Assembly: GCF_022884085.1 (NCBI RefSeq)
Contig: NZ_JAGGCS010000004.1
Coordinates: forward strand, 1 to 52,597
DNA from: Paenirhizobium cremeum
Lineage (GTDB): Bacteria; Pseudomonadota; Alphaproteobacteria; Rhizobiales; Rhizobiaceae
Direction: 5' to 3'
Length of the DNA: 52,597 bases
The notes below the pieces were generated by a model. The model saw only the letters and a program-made list of their open reading frames with translations. It was not told the origin of the DNA and searched no databases. Positions 1-12,025 of this stretch are shown one piece after another; within the stretch, counting starts at the first letter, position 1; each line of letters opens with the position of its first letter. The translations under genes were made by a program, and so were the position numbers.

Positions 1-248
1 ATCATCCCCACAAACACACTCAGAACCATACAAAAGAGGAGGTCCTCAACGTCGTCCTCTTTGGCATCCGCCACCGACCCGCCATCTTTCCGTCCCGCCA
101 ATTCCATATTTGGATGTTCTAGAGACACGCGCAGGCGCGTCTGCACCTGCTTTGCCCCCCGATTTGACGGATAGCGGCGAAATATGCAGATGTAGCCCGC
201 AAATGGACAAACGGGACCTCGCCCCTTGAACGGACGGATGCCGACCGC
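1..248. other. Upstream region of the M23 peptidase gene
   Basis: I see no supportable gene in the first 248 bases. A TTGACG at 164-169 resembles a -35 box, but no convincing -10 follows at the right spacing, so a promoter for the peptidase gene is only suggested. The gene preceding this region lies outside the window. Confidence 0.4.
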
Positions 249-2192
249 ATGACGACGGACCGCAACATGCTGCGATCGCTGGGCAGCGAACCGCCCATCC
301 TGGCCGATGGACATCGTGCCCCGGATCGACGCGAAATCTCCCTGCGCTGGCTCTCCGGCACATTCCTGACCGGTATTACCTCCTGTATCCTGATGGGGGT
401 CGCCCTCTTTGCCGCGCTCGACGGGCGTCAGCAGCTTGCAATTCCGGCGGAAGCCTTCGCGGTAACCGGTGGCAGCGACGCCCAGGCGGAAGCGGTGACG
501 CGCGGCGCCCGCCTTTTCGGACCGAAGATCGCCGCGCGCCCGGTCGACAAGGCGATCATCGAGGTATCGACGGTCATCAATGACGGCGAACGCGAGGTCG
601 TTCGCCGGCAACCCTTCGCCCATGTGAAGATGGGGCTCGCGGCCGACTATCAGGTGCAGGAGAACTACCCCCCTTTCGATCCGCTGGCGATTTTCGCGAC
701 AAACGAAAAATCGGCGGCCCCTGCCAGCCGGACCGGCACTCTCTATGGCTCGGATGTGGATTCGGAGGTGAGCCTCAAGACGGTCCCGTTCCCCGCCGGA
801 TCGAGCACCTATCCCTTCGCGGGTGAAATGTCCTTCGATGAGGTCGAGGAAAATGTGCGCTCGAACGGTTCGGTGCTGACGGACGGATCGAGCCAGGTGG
901 CCGCACTCTACTATATCGACCCGAGACGCTTCGACGCTGACGAAGATGACGCGATGGACATTGCTTCAGGGCTGACGGCGCGCGTCGTGGAACAGAACAT
1001 GTCGGTTGCCGCGCCCGAAATGCTGACACCGGAAACGCCGGAATATGCCGATGACGTCCTGCCGGTGCGCCGCAGCCAGGGTATCGACGCCGTGATGACC
1101 TCTGCCGGCTATCCGAAGTCGAAGGCCGAGGATGTCGCCCGGGTGCTCGCACCTTTTGCGGGCTCGACGGATCTTCTCGAGGGAGATGTACTGCGCATCG
1201 GCATCATTCAGCGCGGCGAGGAAGCCCGCGTCGTACGTATCAGCCTGTATCGCCAGGGCGGGCACATCGTGACGCTTGCCGTCAACGATGCCGGCCGCCT
1301 GGTCCGAGGCGAGGAGCCACCCAAACTCGACGCGGTCGCAACTGCCTTCGATGAACAGGCGCCGGTCGCGCTGACCGGCCGCGATCTGCCGCGGGTCTAT
1401 GACGGTATCTACCGTGCCGCGCTCTCCTACGGCATGAGTCGTGACATGACCGCGCTGATTATTCGCCTGCTCGCCGCGAACGTCGATTTCCAGGCACAGC
1501 TGAAACCGACCGACACCATGGAAGCCTGTTTCTCGGTGGAGGACGACAGCGGCCGTGCGACCGACGAGAGCGAACTTCTCTACGTCCGCGCGCGCTTCGG
1601 GGATACGGTCACCTCATTTTACCGCTTCCAGAACCCGGACGACAATTCCGTCGACTACTACGACGAGAGCGGCAAGAGCATCCGGCAGTTCCTGTTGCGC
1701 AACCCGGTCCCGAACGGGCGCCTGACATCGGGTTTCGGCATGCGCCGGCATCCTATCCTCGGCTATTCGCGCATGCACACAGGTACTGACTGGGCCGCTC
1801 CCCGCGGCACACCGATCATCGCGTCCGGCAATGGCGTGGTTGAAAAGGCCGGATGGGCATCCGGTTACGGCAACCAGACGATCATCCGCCACGCCAACGG
1901 ATATGAATCCTCCTACAACCACCAGAGCGCCATCGCCAAGGGCATAACTCCCGGCGCCAAGGTCACACAGGGGCAGGTCATCGGCTGGGTGGGGTCGACC
2001 GGATCGTCCACCGGTTCGCACCTGCATTACGAACTGATCGTCAATGGCACCAAGGTCGATGCGATGAAGGTCCGTCTGCCCGGCGGCAAGTCGCTGGAGG
2101 GCGAGGCGCTTGCCCGCTTCCAGGACGAACGCAAACGCATCGACACCATGCTCGTCCAGGGCGGCAAGCCGGCCGAAGTCGCAAGCAACTGA
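249..2192 (+). CDS. M23 family metallopeptidase, membrane-anchored
   Basis: This is a 647-residue envelope peptidase of the LytM/M23 type, expected to cut peptidoglycan cross-links or act as an amidase activator in the periplasm. A single hydrophobic segment at about residues 36-57 follows a charged N-terminus, so it is probably anchored in the inner membrane with its bulk outside. The M23 domain is C-terminal and carries the zinc ligands H510 and D514 (HxxxD) and the HLH motif at 591-593, so it should be catalytically competent. The roughly 400 residues between anchor and catalytic domain are a family-typical extension that I cannot assign. The ATG at 249 is chosen because the N-terminus reads well from there, although the ribosome site is weak. 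It is convergent with clpB. Confidence 0.88.
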   Translation: MTTDRNMLRSLGSEPPILADGHRAPDRREISLRWLSGTFLTGITSCILMGVALFAALDGRQQLAIPAEAFAVTGGSDAQAEAVTRGARLFGPKIAARPVDKAIIEVSTVINDGEREVVRRQPFAHVKMGLAADYQVQENYPPFDPLAIFATNEKSAAPASRTGTLYGSDVDSEVSLKTVPFPAGSSTYPFAGEMSFDEVEENVRSNGSVLTDGSSQVAALYYIDPRRFDADEDDAMDIASGLTARVVEQNMSVAAPEMLTPETPEYADDVLPVRRSQGIDAVMTSAGYPKSKAEDVARVLAPFAGSTDLLEGDVLRIGIIQRGEEARVVRISLYRQGGHIVTLAVNDAGRLVRGEEPPKLDAVATAFDEQAPVALTGRDLPRVYDGIYRAALSYGMSRDMTALIIRLLAANVDFQAQLKPTDTMEACFSVEDDSGRATDESELLYVRARFGDTVTSFYRFQNPDDNSVDYYDESGKSIRQFLLRNPVPNGRLTSGFGMRRHPILGYSRMHTGTDWAAPRGTPIIASGNGVVEKAGWASGYGNQTIIRHANGYESSYNHQSAIAKGITPGAKVTQGQVIGWVGSTGSSTGSHLHYELIVNGTKVDAMKVRLPGGKSLEGEALARFQDERKRIDTMLVQGGKPAEVASN

Positions 2193-2259
2193 TCTTCTCT
2201 CCCTCCGAAACGCCTGCGGCGAACCACTCGACCGGCAGGATTGCATGCGAGCATAAACG

Positions 2260-2284
2260 AAAATGGCGGCCGACAGGCCGCCAT
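2260..2284 (-). terminator. Intrinsic terminator of clpB
   Basis: A 9-bp perfect GC-rich stem (ATGGCGGCC / GGCCGCCAT) with loop GACA lies 26 bases past the clpB stop. Read on the minus strand it is followed by TTTT, as expected for a rho-independent terminator. Confidence 0.8.
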
Positions 2285-2310
2285 CGTCAGGTCATGCATC
2301 GCTCAGGAAT

Positions 2311-4911
<2,601 letters not shown>

Positions 4912-5060
4912 AACCGGTCTCCATTTTCCGCCCTGCCCGGAAAGGCACAGAACGGCGATTGAGGATAGCCCCCTTGAAGGCGGGCTGTGGGGACGCTGAA
5001 TGATCCCCTTCGAGCGAGATATGGTAAGCGGTTTTTGCCGTTTAAAGAGGCATTTAAACG

Positions 5061-5088
5061 AAAAAACTCCGGTCGATGACCGGAGTTT
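5061..5088 (-). terminator. Intrinsic terminator of the DUF4167 gene
   Basis: An 11-bp stem (AAACTCCGGTC / GACCGGAGTTT) with a 3-base loop lies 39 bases past the DUF4167 stop. On the minus strand it runs into six T residues. Confidence 0.85.
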
Positions 5089-5126
5089 CACAATCGTCAA
5101 AACTACAGAACCGGACCTTCCGGTCG

Positions 5127-5780
5127 TTACTCCGAAGCCGCTTCCGCAAGCACCGGCGCTGATTCTGTCGACGCGGCGCCGTCTGCGCCTTCGGAAGTTT
5201 CCCCTGCAGCGTTAGCGCGGCGCGGCTGGCGGCGCGGACGGTTCGAAGCGTTACGCCGGCGCGGCTGGCGCTCACCTGCTCCCTCTGCACCGCTCTCCTC
5301 GACGACAGCGGCAACTTCGGCCGGCATCTCCTCGATGACCGGCTGCGGACCGCTTCCGGCGATTTCAACAGGCCGCTGCTGTTGCGGCTGAACCTGAGGC
5401 TGATGCTGCGGCTGGGAAACGGCCATGGGCTCGTCCATGCCGTCCATATCGTCAGCGAAATCGCTACGATCGTCCCGATCGTCGCGCTGGAACCGTTCCT
5501 GCATTTGGGCCTGGGCCGCAGCGATGATCCGATTGTAGTGTTCTGCATGCTGCAGGTAGTTTTCGGCCATGACCCGATCGCCGGCGCCTTGGGCATCGCG
5601 TGCGAGAGCGGCATATTTCTCGGCGATGTGCTGGGCCGTACCGCGGATCTTCACGTCCGGACCCGAGCTGTCATAGGTCCTTGTCAGGGGATTGGCGCCC
5701 TTACGGTTGAAATTGTTTCCACCGCCTCCGCCGCCGTTGTTACGCCCCCGACCACGCTTGTTCTGCTGTCCTGGCCTCAT
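5127..5780 (-). CDS. DUF4167 protein with RG/G-rich N-terminus
   Basis: This is a 217-residue protein of a family found mainly in Rhizobiales. Residues 1-28 are rich in Arg, Gly and Asn (RGRGRNN, then six Gly), like an RGG box. The conserved DUF4167 core spans about residues 28-95 and contains TYDSSGPDVKIRG and an EKYAALARDA...AENYLQHAEHYNRI helical stretch. The rest is low complexity: Gln/Pro-rich, then Arg-rich, then an Ala/Glu-rich acidic tail. Function is not established. The RGG-like start and basic composition suggest RNA binding (inference), and it sits next to prmC-prfA. The ATG at 5780 is chosen because the family begins MRPGQQNKR; the open frame extends 49 codons further upstream. 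Confidence 0.85.
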   Translation of the reverse strand: MRPGQQNKRGRGRNNGGGGGGNNFNRKGANPLTRTYDSSGPDVKIRGTAQHIAEKYAALARDAQGAGDRVMAENYLQHAEHYNRIIAAAQAQMQERFQRDDRDDRSDFADDMDGMDEPMAVSQPQHQPQVQPQQQRPVEIAGSGPQPVIEEMPAEVAAVVEESGAEGAGERQPRRRNASNRPRRQPRRANAAGETSEGADGAASTESAPVLAEAASE

Positions 5781-6113
5781 CGATGATTCACCTGAATTCT
5801 TCTGTTGTGCTGATAAAAGGCAACGCTTCTGGTTCTGGTTGGACCGGACCAAGGCTGCGCCTGCCGCGGGCATACTGCGCCATCGCTTCTTGCCGCTGGT
5901 GAAAGTCAAGTTTACTGAGTTACGCACCGGGATTGCTCGCCCCGCGAAGCTCTGTGACGAGCGAAAATCGAAGCAGACCCAGACCCGAACGAATCTTCGT
6001 TCATTCCCCGCTGCCCGTTGCGTGCCCGCAAACTATTACGCTTCATTCCGAAAACCAAGCCTTTTCTTTCAAAAGGCAAAATATCCTTAGCACACGCAGC
6101 AAAATCGTCACGT
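5781..6113. other. 333-bp intergenic region between DUF4167 and prmC
   Basis: It must hold the DUF4167 promoter on the minus strand. A CTTGAC at 5910-5905 (minus) is a candidate -35 element, but the -10 at the right distance is poor. The short open frames here lack recognisable family content or ribosome sites. I see no RNA gene or repeat. Confidence 0.4.
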
Positions 6114-7001
6114 CTACCTTGGATAGAACAACAGAACACGGTCGTTGCCACCATAGTCCTGTCGTGCGTCGAGAAGGAAAAAACCTTTTGCCTCAAATAT
6201 TTGGATGACCGATTGCTTCTGATCGTAACCGATTTCCAGCCCCACTATGCCTCCTTCCGCAAGATGCGACGCCGCGTTTTCCGCGATCGCGCGATAGGCG
6301 AAAAGGCCATCCTGGCCGCCGTCGAGCGCCCTTGCAGGATCGAATTTCCTGACTTCGGGCTCAAGCGCTTCGACCACTTTTGTGGGTATATAAGGCGGAT
6401 TTGACACGATGATGTCGAAGGATTGTCCCTCGATCTTCTCGAACCAGGCGCTTTCCCGCGCCTCAAATCTCTCGCCGACATCGTTGAGATAGGCATTGTT
6501 TGCGGCGATTGTAAGGGCGCCAGCGGAAATATCTGTCCCGATTGCGCGAGCGGTCTCGCATTCCTTCAAAAGCGCAAGCGCAATTGCGCCGCTGCCGGTG
6601 CCCAGATCGAGTATGCTTGCTGCGCCCTTGGCTGCGGCAATTCGCCTCAGGTGCGGCAGCACGGCATCGACCAGTATTTCGGTATCCGGACGCGGCTCCA
6701 GCGTCTCGGGTGAAAGCTTGAGGGTGAGCCCGTAAAAATCCCGTTCGCCAAGAATGCGATGCACCGGTTCACGCGCTTCACGCCGGCCGATCGCAGAACG
6801 GATGATTGCCGCATGCGCGGCATCCACCGACTGATTGGCTGCGAGCACGAGAGCGGTCGCCGAAAGCCTCAGCAACCCACTCACCAGCACACGTGCGTCG
6901 GTCGCCGGATCGGAAAGACCCGCTTGCGAGAACCGTTTTCTTGCCTCGGCAATCAAACCGCCAACGGTATCCGCACCCGCACTTTCGGTCTTTCCGTTCA
7001 C
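6114..7001 (-). CDS. prmC: Peptide chain release factor N5-glutamine methyltransferase PrmC (HemK)
   Basis: PrmC methylates the glutamine of the GGQ loop of class-I release factors using S-adenosylmethionine. The 295-residue protein has an N-terminal helical substrate domain, the SAM-binding motif DLGTGSG at 132-138 and the catalytic NPPY motif at 201-204. It starts with GTG at 7001, overlapping the prfA stop by four bases (GTGA), so it is translationally coupled to its own substrate gene. The length is typical and the key residues are intact. Confidence 0.95.
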   Translation of the reverse strand: MNGKTESAGADTVGGLIAEARKRFSQAGLSDPATDARVLVSGLLRLSATALVLAANQSVDAAHAAIIRSAIGRREAREPVHRILGERDFYGLTLKLSPETLEPRPDTEILVDAVLPHLRRIAAAKGAASILDLGTGSGAIALALLKECETARAIGTDISAGALTIAANNAYLNDVGERFEARESAWFEKIEGQSFDIIVSNPPYIPTKVVEALEPEVRKFDPARALDGGQDGLFAYRAIAENAASHLAEGGIVGLEIGYDQKQSVIQIFEAKGFFLLDARQDYGGNDRVLLFYPR

Positions 7002-8077
7002 GGGGCGTCGCCGAGTTGGGCAAGCTGGCCTGCCTGGTAATCGGCGATCAGGGCATCGACCATTTCGTCGATTTCGCCCTCCATCATGCGGTCGAGCTTG
7101 TAGAGCGTCAGGTTGATGCGGTGATCCGTCACCCGCCCCTGAGGGAAGTTATAGGTGCGGATGCGTTCGGAACGATCGCCGGAACCAACCTGGCTCTTGC
7201 GATCGGCCGAGCGTTCGCTATCCGCCTTTTGCCGCTCCATATCGTAAAGCCGCGAGCGCAGAACCTGCAGCGCCTTGGCCCTGTTCTGGTGCTGTGACTT
7301 CTCCGAAGAAGTGACGACGAGGCCCGTCGGCAGATGCGTGATCCGGACCGCGGAATCCGTCGTGTTGACGTGCTGGCCGCCGGCCCCGGAAGACCGCATC
7401 GTGTCGATACGGATGTCCTCCGGGCGGATTTCGATGTCGATTTCCTCCGCCTCGGGCAGCACGGCAACCGTCGCCGCGGACGTATGAATCCGCCCGCTTG
7501 CCTCGGTCTCGGGCACACGCTGGACCCTGTGCACACCGGATTCGAACTTGAGCTTCGAAAAGACGCCACGCCCGGTAATCGTGGCAATAATTTCCTTGTA
7601 GCCGCCGGCTTCCCCTTCGCTGGCGGAGAGAACCTCGACCTTCCATCCTTTGGAACCCGCAAAACGCTCGTACATACGGAAGAGATCACCGGCAAAAAGA
7701 GCCGCCTCCGAACCGCCCGTGCCGGCGCGGATTTCCAGAATGGCGCTCTTCTCGTCTGCCGCATCCCTCGGCAGGAGCAGGATTTGAATGTCCTTCTCCA
7801 GCGCTTCGATACGTTCTTCGACCTCCGGCAGTTCCATTTCGGCCAGATCGCGCATGTCGCGTTCGGTGCCCTTGTCCGACAGCATCGTCTTCAGCCCCGC
7901 CACTTCGGCAAGGGCGCTCTCATAGTCACGGATCTTTCGGACCACCGGCTGCAATTCCGCATATTCCGAGGCAAGCTTCACATAGACGTCCGCGGCCGGC
8001 CCTGCGGACATGCGTGCCTCTATCTCGCCGAAACGGCGTTCGAGTTCGCGCATTTTCTCGACAGGAAGCTTCGCCAC
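6998..8077 (-). CDS. prfA: Peptide chain release factor 1
   Basis: RF1 recognises UAA and UAG stop codons and triggers hydrolysis of the finished peptide. The 359-residue protein has the GGQ catalytic tripeptide at 233-235 and a PxT recognition tripeptide (PET, about 189-191), which marks RF1 rather than RF2. Its coiled N-terminal domain is intact. The start is GTG at 8077, supported by GGAG nine bases upstream and by the family N-terminus MAKLPVEKM. It lies 24 bases downstream of ptsP and overlaps prmC, so ptsP-prfA-prmC may be one transcript. Confidence 0.97.
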   Translation of the reverse strand: MAKLPVEKMRELERRFGEIEARMSAGPAADVYVKLASEYAELQPVVRKIRDYESALAEVAGLKTMLSDKGTERDMRDLAEMELPEVEERIEALEKDIQILLLPRDAADEKSAILEIRAGTGGSEAALFAGDLFRMYERFAGSKGWKVEVLSASEGEAGGYKEIIATITGRGVFSKLKFESGVHRVQRVPETEASGRIHTSAATVAVLPEAEEIDIEIRPEDIRIDTMRSSGAGGQHVNTTDSAVRITHLPTGLVVTSSEKSQHQNRAKALQVLRSRLYDMERQKADSERSADRKSQVGSGDRSERIRTYNFPQGRVTDHRINLTLYKLDRMMEGEIDEMVDALIADYQAGQLAQLGDAP

Positions 8078-8101
8078 CCTTCGTCACTCCACATTTATCG
8101 T

Positions 8102-10369
8102 TCAAAAAGGAATATTGTTATCCGCTGCAAATTTTGCGAGCAGATCGCGCATCGGCTGATTCGAATGATGGTCGTCGAGAGCGGTTTCGAGCAGCTCCGC
8201 CAGCTTGGACACATCAAGCCCGAGCAACATCGCCTTGATCGGGCCGATCGCCGTCGGCGACATCGAAATCGACCGGAAGCCGATCCCGAGCAGCGCCATC
8301 GCCGAGAGCGGCTTGCCCGCCATCTCGCCACACAGGGTCACCGGCGTCTGGTAGCGTTCGCCCGCCCGCACGATATCCCGGAGAATCCTGAGGAACGGCC
8401 GGCCGAGCACATCGAAACGATCGGATACCCGGGCATTGCCGCGATCGACAGCCATCGAGAACTGGAACAGGTCGTTCGACCCGACGGAAACGAAGTCGAC
8501 CTCCTCCATCAACTCGTCGAGCTGCCACATCAGTGCCGGAACCTCCAGCATCGCTCCGAACTGCAGCTTCTTGGGCAACGTATGGCCGAATTTGGAGAGG
8601 TGCTGCACCTCTTTCTGCATCAGTTCGCGCACCGCCCGGATTTCCGCTACCTCGGTCACCATCGGCAGCATCATCTTGAGTTCGGCGCCTGCCGCAGCCT
8701 TGAGCAGCGCCCGCAACTGGGTGCGCAGGAGGCCGGGCCGGTCGAGCGACAGACGGATCGCCCGCCAGCCCAGCGCCGGGTTTTCCTCCTCGTGGCCACG
8801 GAAATAGGAAACCACCTTGTCGCCGCCGATATCGAGCGTACGAAAGGTCACCGGCCGGCCGGCAGCCTGTTTCAGGACGCTGCGGTAGAAGCTCTCCTGC
8901 TCCTCCCCCTTCGGCATGGTGGAAGCGATCATGAACTGAAGTTCGGTTCGGAAAAGACCGATGCCCTCGGCGCCGGAATCGACAAGCTGCGGCAGATCGA
9001 CCAGAAGTCCCGCGTTCATCTGCAGCTTGATCCGCTTGCCGTCCTTGGTGACGGGTTCGACATCCCGCAACGCGCGGAACTGCTCCTGCCGCTTGGCACG
9101 CAGCCTGACCTTCTCCTCATAGGCCTTCTGCAGGTCGGCCATGGGGCGCACATGCACCTTGCCGTCATCACCGTCGATGATGACCGGATCGCCGTTTTCG
9201 GCAAGCGCCACGGCGCCCGCCGCCTGGCCCACCACCGCGATGCCCATGGCGCGAGCCACGATGACCACATGGCTCGTGACCGCGCCCTCTTCCAAGACCA
9301 GCCCCCGCAGATTGGCGCGCGGGTAATCCAGCAGTTCCGCAGCCCCCATGGCGCGCGCGAAGATGATCGCGTCCGCCGGGAATCCGTCAGCCACAGTGCG
9401 GGGAGAAAAGCCGGTCAACTGACGCAGCAGCCGGTTCGCCAGATCGTCGAAATCGTGCATGCGCTCGCGCAGATAAGGGTCCGTCAGGCGGATCATCCGC
9501 GCCTTGGTATCGCTCTGCACCTTCTCGACGGCCGCCTCGGCCGTCAGGCCGTTGTGGATCGCTTCCTCCATGCGGCGCACCCAGCCCTGGTCATGCGCGA
9601 ACATGCGATAGGTTTCGAGCACCTCGCGATGCTCGCCCTCCATGGAAACCTCGCGGCGAGACAGCATGTCGTCGATGGAAATCCGAAGCGAACCGATCGC
9701 ATCGGCAAGACGGCGGATTTCCTTCTCGCTGTCTTCGTTGAGGAGATTGGTGACGACGATGCGCGGCTCGTGCAGCACGACATAACCGAGACCGATGCCT
9801 TCCGAATAGCTGTCGCCATCGATCGTGACAGCGCGCGTCAGATCGAGTTCGAGACCCGGACGGGTGATCTTTTTCAGTTCGCCGGTCGCAATCATCTCGG
9901 CCAGCACCATTGCGGTGGTTTCGAGCGCTTCAAGCTCGTCCTCCCGATAGTTGCGTTGCGCCTTGTTCTGAACGACGAGAACGCCCAAACTGCGGCCGGC
10001 GCGAAGAATCGGTACACCGAGGAAGGAGTGATAGATTTCCTCGCCCGTCTCCGGCAGGTATCGGAAAGCGGGATGCGCCTGGGCGTCGGAGAGGTTGAGC
10101 GGCTGCGCCGAAGCGGCAATCGTGCCGACAAGACCCTGGCCCATCTTGAGCTGGGCCAAGTGAACGGCCTGCTTGTTGAGGCCTTCGGTTGCGTAGAGTT
10201 CCAGAACCCCGTCCGCTCTGAGCACGTAGACCGAACATACTTCCGCGACCATATTGCTCGCGATCTGGCGAACGATCTGGTCAAGCCGCTCCTGCGGCTC
10301 AAGCGGTTCCGCCATCAGTTCGCGCAACCGCTTGAGGAGGACGCGTGGACCCGCGGAAAGGTCTCTCAT
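8102..10369 (-). CDS. ptsP: Phosphoenolpyruvate-protein phosphotransferase PtsP (nitrogen PTS enzyme I)
   Basis: PtsP takes phosphate from phosphoenolpyruvate and passes it to NPr, the first step of the regulatory nitrogen PTS. The 755-residue protein begins with a GAF domain (roughly residues 15-160, LYATEGLN to EMIATGELKK), which in this family senses glutamine. The enzyme I body follows, with the phospho-histidine loop GAVTSHVVIVAR and the PEP-binding C-terminal barrel ending in the catalytic LCGEMAG motif. The ATG at 10369 gives the usual family N-terminus MRDLSAGPR; a further ATG three codons upstream (10378) is possible. It lies between lysC and prfA on the same strand, a conserved order in rhizobia as I recall it. 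Confidence 0.95.
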   Translation of the reverse strand: MRDLSAGPRVLLKRLRELMAEPLEPQERLDQIVRQIASNMVAEVCSVYVLRADGVLELYATEGLNKQAVHLAQLKMGQGLVGTIAASAQPLNLSDAQAHPAFRYLPETGEEIYHSFLGVPILRAGRSLGVLVVQNKAQRNYREDELEALETTAMVLAEMIATGELKKITRPGLELDLTRAVTIDGDSYSEGIGLGYVVLHEPRIVVTNLLNEDSEKEIRRLADAIGSLRISIDDMLSRREVSMEGEHREVLETYRMFAHDQGWVRRMEEAIHNGLTAEAAVEKVQSDTKARMIRLTDPYLRERMHDFDDLANRLLRQLTGFSPRTVADGFPADAIIFARAMGAAELLDYPRANLRGLVLEEGAVTSHVVIVARAMGIAVVGQAAGAVALAENGDPVIIDGDDGKVHVRPMADLQKAYEEKVRLRAKRQEQFRALRDVEPVTKDGKRIKLQMNAGLLVDLPQLVDSGAEGIGLFRTELQFMIASTMPKGEEQESFYRSVLKQAAGRPVTFRTLDIGGDKVVSYFRGHEEENPALGWRAIRLSLDRPGLLRTQLRALLKAAAGAELKMMLPMVTEVAEIRAVRELMQKEVQHLSKFGHTLPKKLQFGAMLEVPALMWQLDELMEEVDFVSVGSNDLFQFSMAVDRGNARVSDRFDVLGRPFLRILRDIVRAGERYQTPVTLCGEMAGKPLSAMALLGIGFRSISMSPTAIGPIKAMLLGLDVSKLAELLETALDDHHSNQPMRDLLAKFAADNNIPF

Positions 10370-10460
10370 CGCCGGCATACTCCCGAATACATCGTTGGTC
10401 GGGCGGTCTCGCCGCCCGCGGGATAAGACCGGCGAGGATGGCGAATTCCGCTTTATGGAA

Positions 10461-11735
10461 TCAATTCTTATCGAGGCCGTAGCAGGAATGCAAAGTCCGA
10501 ACTGCGAGTTCGGCATAAGGACCATCGATCAGGATCGAAATCTTGATTTCGGAGGTAGTGATGGCCTTGATGTTGATGCCCTTTTCGGCGAGTGCGCGGA
10601 AGGCCGTTGCAGCAACGCCGGCATGGCTGCGCATACCGATGCCGATCACCGAAACCTTGACCAGACCCTTTTCGCTCTGGGCAACGTCGAAGCCGATCTT
10701 CTCCTTGTTTTCGGAGAGAACGGCAAGCGCCTTGTCCACATCGCCGGAGGGTACGGTAAAGGTCATGTCGGTCTTCGAACCGTCCTCGGAGATATTCTGG
10801 ACGATCATGTCGACGTTGATATGCGCCTCGGCCAGCGGTCCGAAGATGGCTGCGGAAACGCCCGGTCGATCGGAGAGCCGACGCAGCGAGATCTGCGCTT
10901 CATCCTTGGCGTAGGCAATACCGGTGACGACTTCCTGTTCCACGATCTCATCCTCATCGCAAATCAATGTGCCGGGCGGATTCAAAAGATCGCCCATGCC
11001 CGGCGCATCGGGATCTTCGAAGCTCGAGCGCACAAATGTGCGCACCTTGTGGACCATCGCAAGCTCGACCGAGCGCACCTGCAGGACCTTTGCACCAAGC
11101 GAGGCCATTTCGAGCATTTCCTCGAACGCCACCTTCTTCAGGCGGCGCGCCTTCGGCTCGATGCGGGGGTCTGTCGTGTAGACGCCATCCACATCGGTGT
11201 AGATGTCGCAACGGTCCGCCTTGACGGCCGCCGCAATCGCCACAGCCGAGGTATCGGAACCGCCACGGCCGAGGGTCGCGATGCGATTGTCCGGACCGAT
11301 GCCCTGGAAGCCGGCGATCACGGCAACCTGACCTTCGCCCATTCGCCGGATGATCTCGGACCCGTCTATCTCTTGGATGCGTGCGGCGCCATGGGCATTG
11401 TCGGTCTTGATGGCGATCTGCCAACCCTGCCAGGAACGTGCATTGATATCCATGGACTGCAGCGCGATCGCCAGCAGACCTGCCGTGACCTGCTCGCCCG
11501 AGGCGACCACGGCATCGTATTCACGCGCATCATAGAAGGGGGAGTTCGCACCGGTGACTTTCGGCATGTTCTGCACCCAGTCGACGAGTTCATTGGTCTT
11601 GCCGGACATGGCCGAGACGACGACCGCCACCTCGTGGCCGGCATCGACCTCGCGTTTGACATGTCGGGCAACGTTATAGATGCGTTCGAGATTGGCGACG
11701 GATGTTCCGCCGAATTTCATCACGATGCGTGCCAT
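10461..11735 (-). CDS. lysC: Aspartate kinase
   Basis: Aspartokinase phosphorylates aspartate and feeds lysine, threonine, methionine and diaminopimelate synthesis. The 424-residue protein opens with the signature KFGGTS (residues 7-12). Its kinase core includes GRGGSDTSAVA, and the C-terminal third has two ACT regulatory regions (around VTGIAYAKDEAQISL and KVSVIGIGMRSH), which indicates feedback control by amino acids. The ATG at 11735 is chosen because MARIVMKFGG is the conserved start. It is divergent from lpiA across 290 bases. lysA and argH lie far to the right in the same window. Confidence 0.96.
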   Translation of the reverse strand: MARIVMKFGGTSVANLERIYNVARHVKREVDAGHEVAVVVSAMSGKTNELVDWVQNMPKVTGANSPFYDAREYDAVVASGEQVTAGLLAIALQSMDINARSWQGWQIAIKTDNAHGAARIQEIDGSEIIRRMGEGQVAVIAGFQGIGPDNRIATLGRGGSDTSAVAIAAAVKADRCDIYTDVDGVYTTDPRIEPKARRLKKVAFEEMLEMASLGAKVLQVRSVELAMVHKVRTFVRSSFEDPDAPGMGDLLNPPGTLICDEDEIVEQEVVTGIAYAKDEAQISLRRLSDRPGVSAAIFGPLAEAHINVDMIVQNISEDGSKTDMTFTVPSGDVDKALAVLSENKEKIGFDVAQSEKGLVKVSVIGIGMRSHAGVAATAFRALAEKGINIKAITTSEIKISILIDGPYAELAVRTLHSCYGLDKN

Positions 11736-12025
11736 TGCCTTGACCGTATGCCCTTGCCATGCGCCGGAAGTCCGGCAAAAGATGTTGCGCCCCGAAAGGC
11801 TCTTGGTTGCGGGGCTTTTAGCGAATAAGCGAAGCTGGCGCAACGCCCCTTTCGAACTGGACGGTACGCCCGCGGCGAACCTCTGGCGAACTTAGGAAGC
11901 CTTGCGGCGGCCGCCATAATTTGGCGCGAATTGCAGTGACAAGCATGCGACCCGCAGCCTGCGAACCGGATGAAGATGGTGGCAGCCGGTTCCAGGGACA
12001 ACGCCACCGGCCGGAACGAGGACCC

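Noticed and set aside
4912..5100. N-terminal extension of ClpB by 63 codons
   Set aside because: The extension has no family similarity, and the conserved start with GGAG upstream is at 4911.
7334..10426. A 1030-codon open frame on the plus strand
   Set aside because: It lies exactly opposite prfA and ptsP, has the His/Arg/Asp-rich composition of antisense frames in GC-rich DNA, and matches no family.
10254..11828. A 524-codon open frame opposite lysC
   Set aside because: Antisense shadow of lysC; the sequence resembles no protein family.
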